Shown: positions 43,624-52,502 of the stretch, one piece after another
Layout of the letters: every line of letters starts with the position of its first letter
Position numbering within the stretch: position 1 is the first letter of the stretch
Assembly: GCA_051016205.1 (NCBI GenBank)
Contig: CP136534.1
Span: forward strand, 1,860,001-1,924,000
Length of the DNA: 64,000 nt
From: Acuticoccus sp051016205
GTDB taxonomy: Bacteria; Pseudomonadota; Alphaproteobacteria; Rhizobiales; Amorphaceae
Direction: 5' to 3'
Notes under the pieces: generated by a model
What the model saw: only the letters and a program-made list of their open reading frames with translations
What the model was told of the DNA's origin: nothing
The model's database searches: none
Translations under genes and position numbers: made by a program

Positions 43624-43854
43624 ATGGGTGAGCTCCTGCGCACCAATGACATGGTGTTGATCTCCTTTGTGGAGGCGCTTTTGTCCGAAGCGCGCATCAA
43701 GCACATGGTCCTGGATCAGAATATGAGCGTGCTGGAAGGGTCCATCGGCATTTTGCCAAGGCGCGTTCTTGTGGACAATGAGCGGATGGACGAAGCGCGT
43801 GCCATGCTCCGCGACGCCGGAATCGCTGAAGAACTCGGCGACACCAAGAGCTGA
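43624..43854 (+). CDS. DUF2007 domain-containing protein
   Basis: A 76-residue protein with the small alpha-beta DUF2007 fold: LRTNDMVLISFVEALLSEA, IKHMVLDQNMSVLEGSIG, RRVLVDNERMDEARAMLRDA. The family resembles a putative signal-transducing or PII-like ferredoxin-like domain of unknown function. It is divergent from ispB and one base upstream of a TrmN6-like methyltransferase, an arrangement that I recognise from other Hyphomicrobiales. ATG 43624 is chosen because upstream codons have no family similarity. Confidence 0.85.
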   Translation: MGELLRTNDMVLISFVEALLSEARIKHMVLDQNMSVLEGSIGILPRRVLVDNERMDEARAMLRDAGIAEELGDTKS

Positions 43855-43855
43855 G

Positions 43856-44689
43856 ATGATCACGCGAGCCCCACACGCCGCCAGGTGGGATCGCACGGGT
43901 TCGAGCGTCGACAGCTTTCTTGGCGGTCATGTCTACCTGGTTCAGCCGCGCAAAGGGTTTCGCTGCGGCAGCGATGCCATCGTGCTTGCAAGCCTTCTTC
44001 CCAAAAGCCTGAAAGGTGCGTTGGTCGACCTTGGCGCGGGGCCAGGCGGCGTAGGATTTGCGGCTGCGGCCCGTTGTCCCGGCCTGACCGTGTGGTGCGT
44101 GGACAGGGACACCGAGGCTCTCGCCCACGCTAGATCGTCCCTCACCCTTGCCGAGAATGCAGCTTTCGCGGGCCGGGTGAACGTCGTTGAGGGGGATGTG
44201 GCCGACCCGCCCGCCCAATGGGGTGTGGAGGTGCCAAGGGCCGCCGCGGTGTTGATGAACCCACCTTACTTTGCCGCCAACGCCTGCCGCCATTCTCCCG
44301 ATGCGGCGCGGGACAAGGCGCGCGCCCTTGGTGCGGACGGACTTGCCCCCTGGCTTCTTGCCGCGCGCAGGGTGCTGAATCATGGCGGGCTCCTTGGCGT
44401 CATTGCGCCGGCCAGTCGCCTTGGCGAACTGTTCGGCCTTGCAGGTTTCGGCGCCACGAAGGTCTTCCCCATCCACAGCCACCAAGGGGAGCCGGCCTTG
44501 CGCGTGGTGGTGGCCACCCGCCTTGGCCGTCGGGCGGCCTTAAGGGTGATGCCGGCGCTCGTCATGCATGATAGCGACGGCCGGTTCTCCAAAGGCGCGG
44601 CTGACATTCTTGCCGGCAAAGCGACCCTTGAGGAGGCGGTGAGCCACCACCCCTCCAGAGCGCTTCGGTGCGAGCCCAGCCTGTTTTAG
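43856..44689 (+). CDS. TrmN6-like tRNA1(Val) adenine-N6 methyltransferase
   Basis: A class I SAM-dependent methyltransferase of 277 residues. Motif I is VDLGAGPGGVGFAAAAR, preceded by GFRCGSDAIVLASLLP as in TrmN6/YfiC; the catalytic motif IV is LMNPPYF, the NPPY of N6-adenine methyltransferases. VFPIHSHQGEPALRVVVA is the late motif seen in the family. E. coli TrmN6 methylates A37 of tRNA1Val. It starts one base after the DUF2007 gene, and its last four bases overlap the convergent galE. The target RNA is inferred only from the family. Confidence 0.87.
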   Translation: MITRAPHAARWDRTGSSVDSFLGGHVYLVQPRKGFRCGSDAIVLASLLPKSLKGALVDLGAGPGGVGFAAAARCPGLTVWCVDRDTEALAHARSSLTLAENAAFAGRVNVVEGDVADPPAQWGVEVPRAAAVLMNPPYFAANACRHSPDAARDKARALGADGLAPWLLAARRVLNHGGLLGVIAPASRLGELFGLAGFGATKVFPIHSHQGEPALRVVVATRLGRRAALRVMPALVMHDSDGRFSKGAADILAGKATLEEAVSHHPSRALRCEPSLF

Positions 44690-45657
44690 CGGTTGTGCCA
44701 GCGCCAGGCGGTTTCAATCATCGTGTCGAGGTCTGAGCGGGCAGGCCGCCAGCCGATGGCCTTTTGGGCAAGCGACGCGTCGGCGATCAGGCGGTCCGCG
44801 TCGCCCTCGCGCCGTTCGCCTTCTGTGACGGCGACAGGGCGGCCGGTGATGGCTTCTGCAGCGCTCACCACCTCGCGCACGGATGCGCCTGCGCCTGAGC
44901 CAAGATTGACGGCGCAAAAGCCGTGGAGTTCGCCGCTCGACAACCGCTCCAGAGCGCTGACGTGGGCGCGGGCAAGGTCCTCCACATGGATGAAGTCGCG
45001 CACCGCCGTCCCGTCCGCCGTCCCATAGTCGGTACCGTTGACGGTGAGGGGGGCGTCCGGGTCCTGTGCGGCACGAAGGACGTTGGGGATGAGGTGGGTT
45101 TCGGGCGTGTGATCCTCGCCGATCTCACCGTCAGCGCTGGCGCCGGCGGCATTGAAGTAGCGCAGGGCAACGCTGTTTAAGCCATAGGCGCGGGCCGAAC
45201 CTTCCAAGATCGCCTCGATGGCGCGCTTGGTCTCGCCATAGCTGTTGATGGGGTGTTGTGGGTGCGCCTCGGTCAAGGCCCCGCCATTGGTCTGGCCGTA
45301 GACGGCGCAACTGCTTGAAAAGACGAAAGTGCGCACCTCGTGGGCCACCGCACGCTCAATCAAGTTGAGGGAGCCCACCACGTTGGCGCGATAAAGGTCG
45401 ATGGGGGCGGCAAGGGCACGCGAAATGTCCGATACAGCGGCAAGGTGGATGATGGCGGTGGGCCGGATCTTTGCCATCACAGCGTCAAGGCGGACGACGT
45501 CGGCAAGGTCGCCCTCCACAAAAGGTCCCCAGCGCACGGCGTTTTTGTGGCCCGTTGACAGGTTGTCGTAGACGACGGGCCTGTGGCCTGCCGCTGCCAC
45601 CGCCTTGGCGACGTGGGCGCCGATATAGCCCGCACCGCCGACCACAAGAACGTCCAT
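44686..45657 (-). CDS. galE: UDP-glucose 4-epimerase
   Basis: An SDR enzyme that interconverts UDP-glucose and UDP-galactose with bound NAD. The 323-residue protein has VVGGAGYIGAHVAKAV (5-20), FSSSCAVYGQ with the catalytic serine, YGETKRAIE with the Tyr/Lys pair, RYFNAAGA, and DGTAVRDFIHVEDLA, all typical of GalE. ATG 45657 is at the usual position; the frame stays open far upstream without similarity. The 3' end overlaps trmN6 by four bases. It may supply galactose nucleotide for surface glycans. Confidence 0.95.
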   Translation of the reverse strand: MDVLVVGGAGYIGAHVAKAVAAAGHRPVVYDNLSTGHKNAVRWGPFVEGDLADVVRLDAVMAKIRPTAIIHLAAVSDISRALAAPIDLYRANVVGSLNLIERAVAHEVRTFVFSSSCAVYGQTNGGALTEAHPQHPINSYGETKRAIEAILEGSARAYGLNSVALRYFNAAGASADGEIGEDHTPETHLIPNVLRAAQDPDAPLTVNGTDYGTADGTAVRDFIHVEDLARAHVSALERLSSGELHGFCAVNLGSGAGASVREVVSAAEAITGRPVAVTEGERREGDADRLIADASLAQKAIGWRPARSDLDTMIETAWRWHNR

Positions 45658-46069
45658 GAAATCCCCTTCCGCCCAGAGTACTCCGGGTGCTCTCAAACCC
45701 AGGCGTGATCCTTTAGTCCCTTGACTTAGAGAGGCTTTCCTGATCGGGCGTTCCCACCCGACCGTCAATTGCTCTCGCAGCGTTCGTTCCGGAGCGCCCC
45801 TTCGGCCGCAATGCCGGCTACAACTATACGGAAGATGGTGGCGAATTAAAACTATAAATTGTATTCCGCCGGATGAGACACGCATGCGGCGCCCGCGCGC
45901 GGTCGCAGACGCTTTCGCGCCGGTCCGCGCCGGTGCCTTGCCTCTGTGAGGGGGTGCCGTCGTAGGACAGCCATCAGGCGGCAAAGCGAGCAACGCGCGC
46001 CTTGGCAAATGTGCCCATCGCCAGTCTTGCCGACAAAGGACATCGGCGTTCCGCCAGGCGTTGCGGTTG
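45658..46069. other. Intergenic region between cydC and galE
   Basis: A 412-base region with no defensible gene; scattered open frames cross it but have no recognisable features. It should hold the galE promoter and the cydC terminator (both genes run leftwards). The most notable part is a strikingly AT-rich block at 45844-45866 (AATTAAAACTATAAATT and neighbours) in otherwise GC-rich DNA; on the minus strand it offers TATAGT-like -10 candidates. Confidence 0.55.
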
Positions 46070-47746
46070 CTAGGAAGGGTTGGGGACGCGCTTTGCCCGC
46101 AAGCCAGCCGGCGACGATGTGTCCACGATCGGCACCGTGGCAATGGTGGCAAAGGCCACCACAGCCGCGCCTGGCGGGCCGAAGGGCATGTGGGAGGTCA
46201 TCAGGACCACCTTGTTGGCCAGGCGATCGGACAGGCGCCTCATGATCCTGTCGGCCTGGACGTAACCCACGTGCTCGGCAGGCTCGTCGAGGAGGACCAG
46301 AGGGCGTTCGGTCAGGAACGCGCGGGCAAGGTTGATGCGCTGGGCCTCGCCGAGGGAAAGCTGGTCCTGGGTGATCCACCCGTCGAGGCCGCCGGCATCC
46401 TTCACCCGGTCCACCATCTCCACCGCGTCGAGGGCGGACCAGATGGCCTCGTCCGATGCGGTGTCGGCAAAAAGGTTGCCGCGCACGGTATCGCTCAAGA
46501 TTGCCGCGTCGTGGAGGCTGAGGTGGGTGGCGGCGCGCCGTTCTGCGAGGGCAAAGGGTTTGCCATCGGCGTCGACTTCGCCCGGGCCATCCACCCAGCC
46601 GGCGAGGGCCTTGAGGAGCGTCGTCTTCCCGCAGCCGCTGGGGCCGATCAGGACTGTGGGGCGGCCCCGTTCCAGCGTGAGCGCATTGATCGTTGCGATG
46701 GTGCGCCCGGCAGGCGTTTCCAGGCGAAGGTTGCGCATATCAAGCGTGCCGATGGCGTCGACCCTTTCGGGATCAGAAGGGTTCTCGCCCACGGGCCAGG
46801 CGGTGAGGTGGGTTTGCGCGGCGCGGGCTTTGAGGTCGCCGAGGAGCATGGCGGCAACCCCTTGTACGGCTTCCGACAGTGCAAGCCAGGAGAAGGCGAG
46901 GAAGCCTGGCACGAGGAGCGCTTCGTCCCTGAGCCCCGCTGTGAAAGCGGCCACCATCACCACAAGGGCGGCGGCCGGGCCGACAATGCTGCTCGCCGCC
47001 TCGAAAGGGGCAAGGGCGGCGCGCTGGCGGGCGATGGCGGCCTCGGCCTGTTTGGCAGCGGCCGCGGCCTCTCCCAAAACCACATCGCGCCGCCGTTCGG
47101 CCGCGAGGGGGACGATGGCGCCAAGGGCTGCGCCAAGCCGTGCCGCCGCTTCGCGGTGGGTCTGTCGGGCATCGCCCTCGGCAGCCTCCACAGCGTGGCG
47201 CGTGCGCAGGCCCACAAACACCGCGAGGGCCGCAAGGGCCACGATCAGGACGGCGGCAAGCGGCGTGACAATGGCGGTGGCGACAAACAGCGCGCTGGCG
47301 CAGGAGGCAAGGGTGATGGCCGGGAAGGTGGACCGCAGGCGCTTGTGGTCCACATGGTCCACATCGTCGATGAAGTCGTTCAGCCTGTCTTCCCGGCCAA
47401 GCTGCCAGCCGCCTGAGATTGCGCGTGGTGAGCGTGCCATGGCGCCGAACAGGGCAAAGCGCCTGTCCACCTGATCGAGCAGCGCTGCCCTGTGGCCGAA
47501 CATGCGCTCGCCGTACTTCGTCACCACACGCGTCAGGGCAAGAAAGCGCACCAGCGCGGCAGGATGGTGGAAGTTGAAGGTGAGTGCGGCAGGGGTCGCC
47601 CCGGCGAGTGCAACCGCCCCAAGAAACCAGACAGAGACCCCCGTCAAAAGCACGGCCGAGGCAAGGGCGAGAACGGAAAACACGAACGCAATGCGCCAAT
47701 CCATCCGCGGGCGCCGGCGCTTGGGGGGTGTGGCTTCAGCGCTCAT
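46070..47746 (-). CDS. cydC: Heterodimeric thiol exporter ABC subunit CydC
   Basis: One half of CydDC, the ABC exporter of glutathione and cysteine needed to assemble cytochrome bd. The 558 residues have a six-helix membrane domain (about 15-320) with FHHPAALVRFLALTRVVTKYGERM, a strong CydC signature, then a nucleotide-binding domain with Walker A IGPSGCGKTTLL, signature LSLGEAQRINLARA (a variant of LSGGQ) and Walker B LVLLDEPAEH. The H-loop is TSHMP. The start overlaps the cydD stop (ATGA). It is transcribed divergently from cydAB with cydD. Confidence 0.92.
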   Translation of the reverse strand: MSAEATPPKRRRPRMDWRIAFVFSVLALASAVLLTGVSVWFLGAVALAGATPAALTFNFHHPAALVRFLALTRVVTKYGERMFGHRAALLDQVDRRFALFGAMARSPRAISGGWQLGREDRLNDFIDDVDHVDHKRLRSTFPAITLASCASALFVATAIVTPLAAVLIVALAALAVFVGLRTRHAVEAAEGDARQTHREAAARLGAALGAIVPLAAERRRDVVLGEAAAAAKQAEAAIARQRAALAPFEAASSIVGPAAALVVMVAAFTAGLRDEALLVPGFLAFSWLALSEAVQGVAAMLLGDLKARAAQTHLTAWPVGENPSDPERVDAIGTLDMRNLRLETPAGRTIATINALTLERGRPTVLIGPSGCGKTTLLKALAGWVDGPGEVDADGKPFALAERRAATHLSLHDAAILSDTVRGNLFADTASDEAIWSALDAVEMVDRVKDAGGLDGWITQDQLSLGEAQRINLARAFLTERPLVLLDEPAEHVGYVQADRIMRRLSDRLANKVVLMTSHMPFGPPGAAVVAFATIATVPIVDTSSPAGLRAKRVPNPS

Positions 47747-49386
47747 GCTGCCCTCTCGATCCCGCCCTGGGGCTGAAGGGCGACGGTCTGGCTCGCAAGG
47801 GCAATAAGGGTTGGGTCATGGGTGGCGACCACCACCAGGCGGTCGCGGGAGGCTGCAAGGAGGGCGGTCCGCACCCGTTCAGCGTTCACCTCGTCAAGCT
47901 TTTGGGTGGGCTCGTCCAACAGTGCAGGGCGGTCGTCCACCAGCATCCGCGCCAAGGCCACACGCACCCTTTGCCCGCCTGACAGGTTCTCGCCGCCGGC
48001 AGCGATGGGCGCATCAAGGCCCGAGGGCAGGAGTGCGTCGGCCAAAAGCCCAAGGTCGGAGGCAACGTGACACACCTTGACCGGGGACACCTTGCGCCCG
48101 TCGGCAATGACGGAGGCAAGGGTGCCTGCGGGCAGGTGGCTATCCACCGCCACCCAGTCGGGCAGCGGGTCGCCTTTGCCGAGGGCGGCGGTGCCCTCAG
48201 CCGGGGCTTCCACGCCAGCAAGGGTGCGAAGCAGCGTGGACTTGCCAGAACCGCTGGGGCCGATGATGGCCACAAGACCGGTCTCAGGCAGTGCAAAGTC
48301 TGCAATCGGGCCGACCCTGTTCAACACCAGACCGAAGCCGCCGGCAGGGGAGGCTAGCGACGGGGCCTCGTGGCTGGCGGTGGCCGGCGTCTCGAACACG
48401 AAGGCCAGGGCCTCGGCGGCGGCAATGCCTTCGGACTTTGCATGGTAAAGGTGGGCGTAGCGGCGGAAGGGGGCGAAGTACTCAGGCGCTGCCAGAAGGA
48501 TCAAAAGGCTCTGCCACAACTCAAGCCCGCTGAAGCCAGGCAGTGTCAGCAGACCAAGGTGCCCCAACCCCAGGAACACCGCGAGGATCGCGATGGACAG
48601 GGACGTGAAAAAATCCAGGACGCCCGAGTTCAAGAACGCCACCGCCAGCACCCCCATGGTGCGGCGCGCAGTCTCCACCATGCGGTGGTGGAGCTTTGAG
48701 CGCTCCTGCCCAACGGCGTGGTTGGCGATAATGGTGGGAAGGGTGCGCGTGCGGTCGGCAAACTGGGCCGCAAGCCGCCCGAGGGCTGCCTCCTGCGCCC
48801 GTGCCCGCGCGGTGATGGCAGAGCCGATGAAGATAAAGAACACGATCATCACAGGCGTTGCCAGAAGGAGCGCCACAGCCGCCTGCCAGGAGACGGCAAG
48901 CACAACGGCAACGGCAAGAAGAGGGCCGATCGCCATCATGGTGCGCTGAACGGCGTGCCCGATCACAAGCCGCGCCAACCCGCCAGGATGGCGCTGTGCG
49001 GCACTGACGAGGGCACCGCGCGGCCGCTCGGCCGTCTCAAGGGCGGGGCGGTTTGCAAGGCAGTCCGACAGGCTGTCGATGATGAAGCCGGCAACGTCCC
49101 TTTCGGCACGCGCGCTCACCCTGTCGGCAAGGAAGGCGAGGGCGGTGGCAAGCACGAGACAGGCAATCGCTGCAGCGAGCGCCACGGCATCGAGCCGCCC
49201 CCCTTCGATCATCACCCCTGCGAACACAGCCAGTGCGACAACAAAGCCCAGCCTCGCCACGGTGGCGAGGGTGTGAATAATCGTCAGGCGACGCGCCATC
49301 GGCCGGCCGAAACGCGCAGCGGCTATCCTCGCGGGACCCCCAGCACGCACCCGCTTGCCGCCTTTATTGCCCTTTGACCTCAACAC
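47743..49386 (-). CDS. cydD: Heterodimeric thiol exporter ABC subunit CydD
   Basis: The partner of CydC. After an N-terminal basic stretch the six membrane helices run to about residue 290; the ATPase domain has Walker A IGPSGSGKSTLLRTLAG, signature NLSGGQRVRVALARM, Walker B PALLDEPTQKLDE and H-loop VVATHDP. I choose GTG 49386, preceded by GGAG, giving 547 residues. An in-frame ATG at 49428 would add 14 residues without similarity and would leave almost no leader between a shared FNR box and the start. The gene faces cydA across the FNR site at 49465-49478. Confidence 0.88.
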   Translation of the reverse strand: MLRSKGNKGGKRVRAGGPARIAAARFGRPMARRLTIIHTLATVARLGFVVALAVFAGVMIEGGRLDAVALAAAIACLVLATALAFLADRVSARAERDVAGFIIDSLSDCLANRPALETAERPRGALVSAAQRHPGGLARLVIGHAVQRTMMAIGPLLAVAVVLAVSWQAAVALLLATPVMIVFFIFIGSAITARARAQEAALGRLAAQFADRTRTLPTIIANHAVGQERSKLHHRMVETARRTMGVLAVAFLNSGVLDFFTSLSIAILAVFLGLGHLGLLTLPGFSGLELWQSLLILLAAPEYFAPFRRYAHLYHAKSEGIAAAEALAFVFETPATASHEAPSLASPAGGFGLVLNRVGPIADFALPETGLVAIIGPSGSGKSTLLRTLAGVEAPAEGTAALGKGDPLPDWVAVDSHLPAGTLASVIADGRKVSPVKVCHVASDLGLLADALLPSGLDAPIAAGGENLSGGQRVRVALARMLVDDRPALLDEPTQKLDEVNAERVRTALLAASRDRLVVVATHDPTLIALASQTVALQPQGGIERAA

Positions 49387-49464
49387 CCACTCCGTCGCCG
49401 ACGCCGGCCGGCACACCGTCCGATCCATCGCGATCAGACCCTAACGTCCAATGTTTACTTAGGC

Positions 49465-49478
49465 TTGATCCAAATCAA
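49465..49478. promoter_or_regulatory. FNR/FixK-type box between cydD and cydA
   Basis: TTGATCCAAATCAA is a perfect match to TTGAT-N4-ATCAA. Its centre is 64 bases upstream of the cydA ATG; a class II position (-41.5) would put the transcript start near 49513, leaving a normal 23-base leader with a GGAG site. It could also serve the divergent cydDC. Confidence 0.88.
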
Positions 49479-49535
49479 GGTCGCCAAGCCCACCGATTTG
49501 CAACGTCGACCCTGCAATCTGATCGGAGTCCCTTC

Positions 49536-51131
49536 ATGGTCGATCCACTCGTCGTGGACTTGTCCCGTCTGCAATTTGCGCTGACGGCCATGTACCATTT
49601 CCTGTTTGTGCCGCTGACGCTTGGCTTGTCCATCCTGATTGCGATGATGGAGACCGTCTATGTGATGACGCGCCGCAGGATCTGGCGCGACATGACAAAG
49701 TTCTGGGGTGTCCTCTTCGGCATCAACTTCGTGTTGGGCGTGGCAACGGGCATCACCATGGAATTCCAGTTCGGCATGAACTGGGCCTACTACTCCCACT
49801 ATGTGGGCGATGTGTTCGGCGCTCCGCTCGCCATCGAAGGGCTGATGGCGTTCTTCCTGGAAGCCACCTTCGTGGGGCTTTTCTTCTTTGGGTGGGACAA
49901 GTTGAGGCCGCTCACCCACCTGGTGGTGACGTGGCTGATGGCCATCGGCACCAACCTGTCGGCGCTGTGGATCCTCATTGCCAACGGCTGGATGCAGCAT
50001 CCCGTCGGCGCCAGCTTCAATGTGGACACCATGCGCATGGAGGTGACGGACTTTATGGCCGTTCTCTTCAACCCTGTGGCGCAGGCAAAGTTCGTCCATA
50101 CCGTGTCGGCGGGCTATGTGTGCGGCGCGGTGTTCGTGCTTGGCGTTTCGGCCTACTACATCCTGCGCAACCGTCATGTGGCGCTCGCCAAGCGCTCCTT
50201 CGTCATTGCATCGGCGTTCGGCCTTGCCTCCTCCTTAAGCGTCGTGGTGCTGGGAGACGAGTCGGGCTACGCCCTCACCGACAACCAGCGCATGAAGCTC
50301 GCCGCCATGGAGGCCATGTGGGAGACCGAGCCCGCGCCCGCCTCCTTCACCCTCTTCGGCGTGCCCGATATGGAGGAGCGCAAGACCAATTGGGCCGTCC
50401 ACATCCCTTATGTGATGGGGCTGATCGGCACCCGCTCCCTCGACCAGCAGATCCCGGGCATCTTCGAGCTGGTGGACAAGGCCGAAGGGCGCATCCGCAA
50501 CGGTCTGACGGCCTACGATGCGCTTGAGGCCATCAAGGCCGACAGGACCGACCTTGCCGCCCGCGCCCGGTTTGAGCCCGCCTCGGGCGACCTTGGCTAC
50601 GCCCTTCTCCTGAAGCAGTTCGTGGAAGATCCGCGCACGGCCACCGACGATCAGATCCGCCAGGCCGCTTGGACCACGGTGCCTGATGTGCCGGCCATGT
50701 TCTTCACCTTCCGCTTCATGGTGGCGGCAGGCTTCTGGTTCATCCTCCTGTTCTCGGTCGCGCTGTGGCACACGGCGCGGGAGAAGGAGGCACCGCGCTG
50801 GCTGTTCTGGATCGCACTGTTCTCGCTGCCGATCCCATGGCTTGCGGCGGAGGTCGGCTGGTTCGTGGCCGAGTATGGGCGCCAGCCTTGGATCATCGAG
50901 GGCATCTTGCCCACCTTCCTTGCCACCTCTCACCTTGGCGTCGTCGACCTTTTGATCACCATTGCCGGCTTCACGGTGATCTACGGCGCCCTCGCCGTCA
51001 TCGAGGTGTGGCTGATGCTGCGCGCCATCAGAATGGGGCCGAGCGTTGTGGAAGACCCGATGGCGGTCGTGCCCGGCTTCAGCGCCGACAGCGACGAGAC
51101 CCTGCGCGGCTCGACCGCTCCCGCCGAATAG
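49536..51131 (+). CDS. cydA: Cytochrome bd ubiquinol oxidase subunit I
   Basis: The haem- and quinol-binding subunit of the high-affinity cytochrome bd oxidase in the inner membrane. ATG 49536 gives 531 residues with about nine membrane helices. Haem ligands are visible: His21 in AMYHFLFVP, His188 in KFVHTVSAGYV (b558) and Met395 in FFTFRFMVAAG (b558); the b595/d region has GWFVAEYGRQPW with its conserved glutamate. The length and the extended periplasmic segment after QQIPGIFELVDKAEG suggest the long Q-loop type of E. coli. Upstream codons in frame are non-coding. Expected to be induced by FnrL at low oxygen via the box at 49465. Confidence 0.96.
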   Translation: MVDPLVVDLSRLQFALTAMYHFLFVPLTLGLSILIAMMETVYVMTRRRIWRDMTKFWGVLFGINFVLGVATGITMEFQFGMNWAYYSHYVGDVFGAPLAIEGLMAFFLEATFVGLFFFGWDKLRPLTHLVVTWLMAIGTNLSALWILIANGWMQHPVGASFNVDTMRMEVTDFMAVLFNPVAQAKFVHTVSAGYVCGAVFVLGVSAYYILRNRHVALAKRSFVIASAFGLASSLSVVVLGDESGYALTDNQRMKLAAMEAMWETEPAPASFTLFGVPDMEERKTNWAVHIPYVMGLIGTRSLDQQIPGIFELVDKAEGRIRNGLTAYDALEAIKADRTDLAARARFEPASGDLGYALLLKQFVEDPRTATDDQIRQAAWTTVPDVPAMFFTFRFMVAAGFWFILLFSVALWHTAREKEAPRWLFWIALFSLPIPWLAAEVGWFVAEYGRQPWIIEGILPTFLATSHLGVVDLLITIAGFTVIYGALAVIEVWLMLRAIRMGPSVVEDPMAVVPGFSADSDETLRGSTAPAE

Positions 51132-51143
51132 CCCGCCCTGGAG

Positions 51144-52304
51144 ATGACAATGATCGAGTTCTTGTTCGACTACGGCACCCTGAGGATCATCTGGTGGGCG
51201 CTTCTGGGAATCCTCCTCATCGGCTTTGCGGTGATGGATGGGTTTGACATGGGGGTGGGTGCGCTTCTGCCTTTCGTCGCCAAGACGGATGTTGAGCGGC
51301 GCGTTGCCATCAATTCCATCGCGGCCACCTGGGAGGGCAACCAGGTGTGGTTCATCCTGGGCGGCGGGGCGATCTTTGCGGCGTGGCCTGCCCTTTATGC
51401 CCTCTCCTTTTCGGGCTTTTACCTTGCCATGTTCATCGTCCTTGCCGCGCTGATCCTGCGGCCGGTGGCGTTCAAGTATCGCTCTAAGCGGCCTGGCGCC
51501 ACGTGGCGGCGCAACTGGGACTACGCGCTGTTCATCGGCGGGGCGGTGCCTGCGCTGATCTTCGGCGTTGCTGTGGGCAACACGCTGCAGGGCGTGCCCT
51601 TCCACTTCACGGACGATCTTCGGGCGATCTATGAGGGCAACCTCTTTGGCCTGTTGAACCCTCTCGCCATCTATTGCGGCCTCGTGTCCGTGGCGATGAT
51701 TGTCATGCATGGCGCCGCCTGGCTCACCATGAAGACCGAAGGGACGGTGGCCGACCGCGCCATGCGCTACGGCGTCATGGCCGCCCTTGCGACGGGTGTG
51801 TTATTTGCAGGTGGCGGCGTTCTCACCTGGCTCGGCCTGATGGGTGGCTACGAGGTGACGAGCGAACTCTCCCGTACAGGCCCCTCCAACCCCCTCGGCA
51901 AGGAGGTGGTGGTGAACGCCGGCGCGTGGCTGAACAACTTCCAGGCGACGCCATTGTTGTGGTCGGTGCCGATTGTCGGTGTCTTGATGCCGCTCCTTGC
52001 CGCTCTCGGCTTCATGGCGCGCTGGCCTGGGATGACGTTCATCATGTCGGCGCTGGGGGTGACCTGCATCATCGCCACCGTGGGGCTTTCCATGTTCCCG
52101 ATGATCTTGCCGTCGAGCACCCATCCGGCCCAGTCGCTGACGGTGTTCGATTCCTCGTCCAGCCACAACACGCTGCGCAACATGTTGATTGCAACGGTGA
52201 TCTTCCTGCCCATTGTCCTTGCCTACACCGCCTGGGTCTACAAGGTGCTGTGGGGCAAGGTGCGTGAGGAGGACATCACCGCACCGGGTTCGCCGGCCTA
52301 CTGA
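51144..52304 (+). CDS. cydB: Cytochrome bd ubiquinol oxidase subunit II
   Basis: The second large membrane subunit of cytochrome bd, structurally homologous to CydA but without most haem ligands. The 386 residues begin MIEFLFDYGTLRIIWWALLG after two codons and include VMDGFDMGVGALLPF, EGNQVWFILGGGAIFAAWP and RSKRPGATWRRNWD, all hallmarks of CydB. About eight or nine hydrophobic helices are visible. The start is 12 bases after cydA with a GGAG site. cydX follows after 63 bases. Confidence 0.96.
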   Translation: MTMIEFLFDYGTLRIIWWALLGILLIGFAVMDGFDMGVGALLPFVAKTDVERRVAINSIAATWEGNQVWFILGGGAIFAAWPALYALSFSGFYLAMFIVLAALILRPVAFKYRSKRPGATWRRNWDYALFIGGAVPALIFGVAVGNTLQGVPFHFTDDLRAIYEGNLFGLLNPLAIYCGLVSVAMIVMHGAAWLTMKTEGTVADRAMRYGVMAALATGVLFAGGGVLTWLGLMGGYEVTSELSRTGPSNPLGKEVVVNAGAWLNNFQATPLLWSVPIVGVLMPLLAALGFMARWPGMTFIMSALGVTCIIATVGLSMFPMILPSSTHPAQSLTVFDSSSSHNTLRNMLIATVIFLPIVLAYTAWVYKVLWGKVREEDITAPGSPAY

Positions 52305-52367
52305 CACGACAGCGCGCCGCGATGGATGCTGCGGCACGCCCCGACAGAACCGAAAGGAGGCGTTTTC

Positions 52368-52502
52368 ATGTGGTACTTCGCTTGGGTCTTGGGGTTAGGA
52401 TTGGCGGCGACCGTCGGGATCCTCAACGCCTTGTGGTATGAATTGCGCACGGTTCGCGAAGGAGAGGACGACCGCGCCATGGCAAAGCTCAACACACCAT
52501 GA
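52368..52502 (+). CDS. cydX: Cytochrome bd accessory small subunit CydX
   Basis: A 44-residue single-span membrane protein that stabilises the CydAB haem centres. It begins MWYFAWVLGLGLAATVG, the strongly conserved CydX/YbgT start, has one hydrophobic helix of about 20 residues, then NALWYELRTV and a charged tail (EGEDDR). AGGAGG lies 8 bases before ATG 52368. It is too short for most gene finders and is easily missed. Its stop overlaps the start of the hemerythrin-like gene (ATGA), which implies translational coupling. Confidence 0.93.
   Translation: MWYFAWVLGLGLAATVGILNALWYELRTVREGEDDRAMAKLNTP

Noticed and set aside
46061..47416. Plus-strand open frame of about 450 codons opposite cydC
   Set aside because: CydC with intact Walker motifs occupies the other strand; the frame shows only low-complexity Gly/Arg/His sequence.
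50235..51710. Minus-strand open frame of 491 codons opposite cydA and cydB
   Set aside because: It spans two well-identified genes and is rich in His, Arg and Gly without domain signatures, as expected of an antisense shadow.
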